From Microbacterium endophyticum (GTDB lineage Bacteria > Actinomycetota > Actinomycetes > Actinomycetales > Microbacteriaceae), in the NCBI RefSeq assembly GCF_011047135.1, contig NZ_CP049255.1, forward strand, positions 682,001 through 746,000: a stretch of 64,000 nucleotides of DNA, given 5' to 3'. This document shows positions 62,091-64,000 of the stretch, piece by piece; position 1 is the first letter of the stretch; each line of letters begins with the position of its first letter. Below the pieces are notes generated by a model. The model saw only the letters and a program-made list of their open reading frames with translations. It did no database searches and was not told the origin of the DNA. A program made the translations under genes and the position numbers.

Positions 62091-63587
62091 GTGACCGACA
62101 TCGCAACGAAAAACGAAGCGAACAACGGCTCGTCGTCGGATGACGCCGCAACAACAGTCATCGACAACACGATTGTCGAGGGCGACTCTGGCGACGGTGC
62201 CGACAAGAACTACGAATGGGCGCCCACCGAACCGGCCCCCAAAAAACGCCACCTTGGATGGTGGATCTCGGGAGCCGCAGCAGTCATTGCGGTAGCAATC
62301 GTCGCTTCGTCTCTCGTGCTTATCGCCCCAGGCACCGCAATTGCGGGTGTCTCGGTTGGCTTGATGACGCCCGGTGGCGCAATAGGTGCTGTCAATTCGC
62401 GCCTTGCCGAGACCGAAATCGCCATCTCGACTCCGGATGGATCGGCAACGCTCACAGGAGCGGATCTCGGTGCGAGCGTCGACGCCAGCGCCGCGGCTGA
62501 AGCAGCGTTCGAGGCCCACCCGATGTGGAATGTCACCGAGTGGTTTGCCGATAGCTCGGCGCCCGACGTCGCGATCGACCCCATCACGGCAGAAGCTGCG
62601 CTCACGGCAGCTTTTCCCGACGCTTTCCTGGCACCGGTCAACGCAACGATTTCGTTCGATGCTGATTCCGCGAGCTACGCAGTCACCCCGGCCGTTGAGG
62701 GCACAGGGATCGACCTCGACCTCATCCAGAGCACTCTCAAGCAGGCATTCCTCGACGGCTCCACGCGCGTCGAGATCGACGCCACTGTCGTTCCCGTCGA
62801 TGCGACGTTCACGACGGCCACCGCAGAAGAATCAGTGACGTCTCTTAACGCCATGCTCGACTCGGCAGGCTTCTACGTCGGCGAAGAACGCACTGTTCCT
62901 CTCGATCGCGCGCTCGTCGCGTCATGGTTGACCGTCGACACAACCGACGCTGTCGATGCGAGCGATGTCACAGTCACCGCCGATGCGAGCGCGATGGCAG
63001 ACGTAATCGACTCGCTTCCCAAGGCTGTTGATCGCGACGCCGTGAACGCAACGGTCATCACCAACGAAGCCGGCGACGTGCTGCGGACCGAGACCGAAGG
63101 GGTCGCCGGTCGTGCACTCGACTCCACTGACGGAATCGCAGACAGCTACGCCGCCCAGCTCGCGAGCGGGAATTCGGTATACGAACTCCCGGTGACCGAG
63201 ACCGAGTTCACCACGACTTCGCTTGCCCGCATGCTCGAAGTGAACCTCAGCGAACAGCGCCTCTACGTCAAAGAGAACGGCGTCGTTGTCGACTCGTGGC
63301 TGATCTCGAGCGGACTTGAATTCCCCACGCAAACGGGTCGCTACAACATCGGTTGGAAGACGCCGCTCCAGACGATGCGTGGCAACAACGCCGACGGAAC
63401 GACCTACGAGACCCCGAACATCAAGTCGGTCATGTACTTCAACGGTGATCAGGCATTCCACGGTGTGTACTGGCACAACAACTTCGGCCAGCCCATGAGC
63501 CACGGTTGCGTCGGAATGCCCGAGTACCGCGCAGCGCAGATCTACAGCTGGGCACCCGAGGGCGTCGACGTGTGGATTCACAACTAA
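62091..63587 (+). CDS. L,D-transpeptidase (YkuD) with peptidoglycan-binding repeats
   Basis: 498 residues. A 55-residue polar, acidic cytoplasmic tail, one membrane segment (about 56-85), two peptidoglycan-binding-type domains, and a C-terminal YkuD domain with FHGVYWHNNFG and the catalytic cysteine in SHGCVGM (about residue 473). It cross-links peptidoglycan outside the membrane. The position after HGCV is Gly where many relatives have Arg or Asn. GAGGGGG precedes the GTG start. Confidence 0.92.
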   Translation: MTDIATKNEANNGSSSDDAATTVIDNTIVEGDSGDGADKNYEWAPTEPAPKKRHLGWWISGAAAVIAVAIVASSLVLIAPGTAIAGVSVGLMTPGGAIGAVNSRLAETEIAISTPDGSATLTGADLGASVDASAAAEAAFEAHPMWNVTEWFADSSAPDVAIDPITAEAALTAAFPDAFLAPVNATISFDADSASYAVTPAVEGTGIDLDLIQSTLKQAFLDGSTRVEIDATVVPVDATFTTATAEESVTSLNAMLDSAGFYVGEERTVPLDRALVASWLTVDTTDAVDASDVTVTADASAMADVIDSLPKAVDRDAVNATVITNEAGDVLRTETEGVAGRALDSTDGIADSYAAQLASGNSVYELPVTETEFTTTSLARMLEVNLSEQRLYVKENGVVVDSWLISSGLEFPTQTGRYNIGWKTPLQTMRGNNADGTTYETPNIKSVMYFNGDQAFHGVYWHNNFGQPMSHGCVGMPEYRAAQIYSWAPEGVDVWIHN

Positions 63588-63603
63588 GCAACAACATCAA
63601 CAC

Positions 63604-63651
63604 AAACGCCTGAGGGGCGGATGCCACGTGGCATCCGCCCCTCAGGCGTTT
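63604..63651. terminator. 48-bp perfect palindrome, bidirectional terminator
   Basis: Two 24-bp arms (63604-63627 and 63628-63651) are exact reverse complements with no spacer, beginning AAACGCCTGA. It stands between the convergent L,D-transpeptidase and icd genes, with AAA/TTT at its ends, and should end transcripts from both sides. Confidence 0.85.
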
Positions 63652-63660
63652 CATGACCGC

Positions 63661-64000
63661 TTAGAGCGCGTCGATGATCTTGTTCAGAGTCGCCGATGGG
63701 CGCATGACTGCCTTCACTCGGTCCATGTCGGGGTAGTAGTAACCACCGATGTCGACGGGTGAACCCTGCACAGCGAGAAGCTCGGCGACGATCGCGTCTT
63801 CGTTCTCCGTCAGTGCGTCCGCGACAGGAGCGAAGATCGCAGCGAGTGCCGGGTCGGATGTCTGAGCGGCAAGCTCTTTGGCCCAGTACAGGCCAACGTA
63901 GAAGTGGCTACCGCGGTTGTCGAGCGAGCCGGGCGCGCGCCCCGGTGACCTGTCGTTTTCGAGATAGGTACCCGTTGCCGCATCGAGCGTGTCGGCAAGC
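63661..64000 (-). CDS. icd: NADP-dependent isocitrate dehydrogenase, monomeric type (3' end)
   Basis: Only the last 113 residues lie in the window. LDNRGSHFYVGLYWAKELAAQ and the end VDIGGYYYPDMDRVKAVMRPSATLNKIIDAL match the C-terminus of the monomeric IDH-II enzyme (about 740 residues), which makes 2-oxoglutarate and NADPH. The remainder is beyond the right edge. Confidence 0.92.
   Translation of the reverse strand, partial: LADTLDAATGTYLENDRSPGRAPGSLDNRGSHFYVGLYWAKELAAQTSDPALAAIFAPVADALTENEDAIVAELLAVQGSPVDIGGYYYPDMDRVKAVMRPSATLNKIIDAL

Noticed and set aside
1..64000. tRNA or rRNA genes, insertion sequences, prophage or integrase genes
   Set aside because: I looked for conserved tRNA arms, transposase or integrase motifs and found none; small or unusual RNAs could still be missed by eye.

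Overview
The window is high-GC actinobacterial chromosome. Gene order (manC next to sdhCDAB, then a BrkB-like gene, exonuclease III and trpS), monomeric isocitrate dehydrogenase, GTP-dependent PEP carboxykinase, a RamB-like regulator and many leaderless genes point to the Microbacteriaceae (Microbacterium/Leifsonia/Salinibacterium relatives). This placement is inferred from gene content, not from a marker search. I saw no rRNA, tRNA, CRISPR array, insertion sequence or prophage.

Layout. 1-8.4 kb: end of a nucleoside hydrolase gene and manC (leftward), then sdhCDAB, a BrkB-type membrane protein, exonuclease III and trpS (rightward). 8.4-9.8 kb: a DUF559/AbiEi-like nuclease gene bracketed by three small inverted-repeat elements, the most island-like spot here. 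9.9-13.2 kb: GNAT acetyltransferase, Fpg/Nei glycosylase and an orphan degenerate sensor-kinase-like protein. 13.2-16.6 kb: glpD-glpK. 16.7-25.2 kb: a galactoside operon (GH42 beta-galactosidase, two permeases, binding lipoprotein, GH36 alpha-galactosidase) with a divergent LacI-type repressor and two copies of one palindromic operator. 25.2-28.9 kb: FMN riboswitch plus ribD-ribE-ribBA-ribH. 29-34.4 kb: MHS transporter, ABC exporter, topoisomerase IB and small membrane proteins. 34.3-37.8 kb: pckG divergent from a RamB-like regulator. 37.8-47.5 kb: a catabolic region with a succinate-semialdehyde dehydrogenase, a flavin oxidoreductase/creatininase/PNPOx-like operon with a cupin regulator, a cytosine-deaminase-like amidohydrolase, an orphan dioxygenase-type reductase and an 8-oxoguanine-deaminase-like enzyme. 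47.5-49.8 kb: glyA-folD behind a ZTP riboswitch, continuing into the deaminase gene. 49.9-61.9 kb: N-acetylglucosamine/chitobiose use (GH20 and nagA; ROK regulator, binding lipoprotein, two permeases, ROK kinase and nagB), interrupted by a VOC protein, a WYL regulator, a DUF2568 protein and a GlcD-like oxidase. 62-64 kb: an L,D-transpeptidase, a 48-bp perfect palindrome and the 3' end of icd.

How the genes work together. Two sugar-uptake operons feed cytoplasmic glycosidases, since none of the glycosidases has a visible signal peptide. Neither operon carries its own ATPase, which suggests a shared MsiK-type ATPase elsewhere. Riboflavin supply (FMN riboswitch) and one-carbon metabolism (ZTP riboswitch) are under RNA control. 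At least a dozen genes share the arrangement TAnnnT, six or seven bases, start codon, which is the signature of leaderless transcription and settles several start sites. The heptamer GGATGCC is strongly over-represented on both strands.
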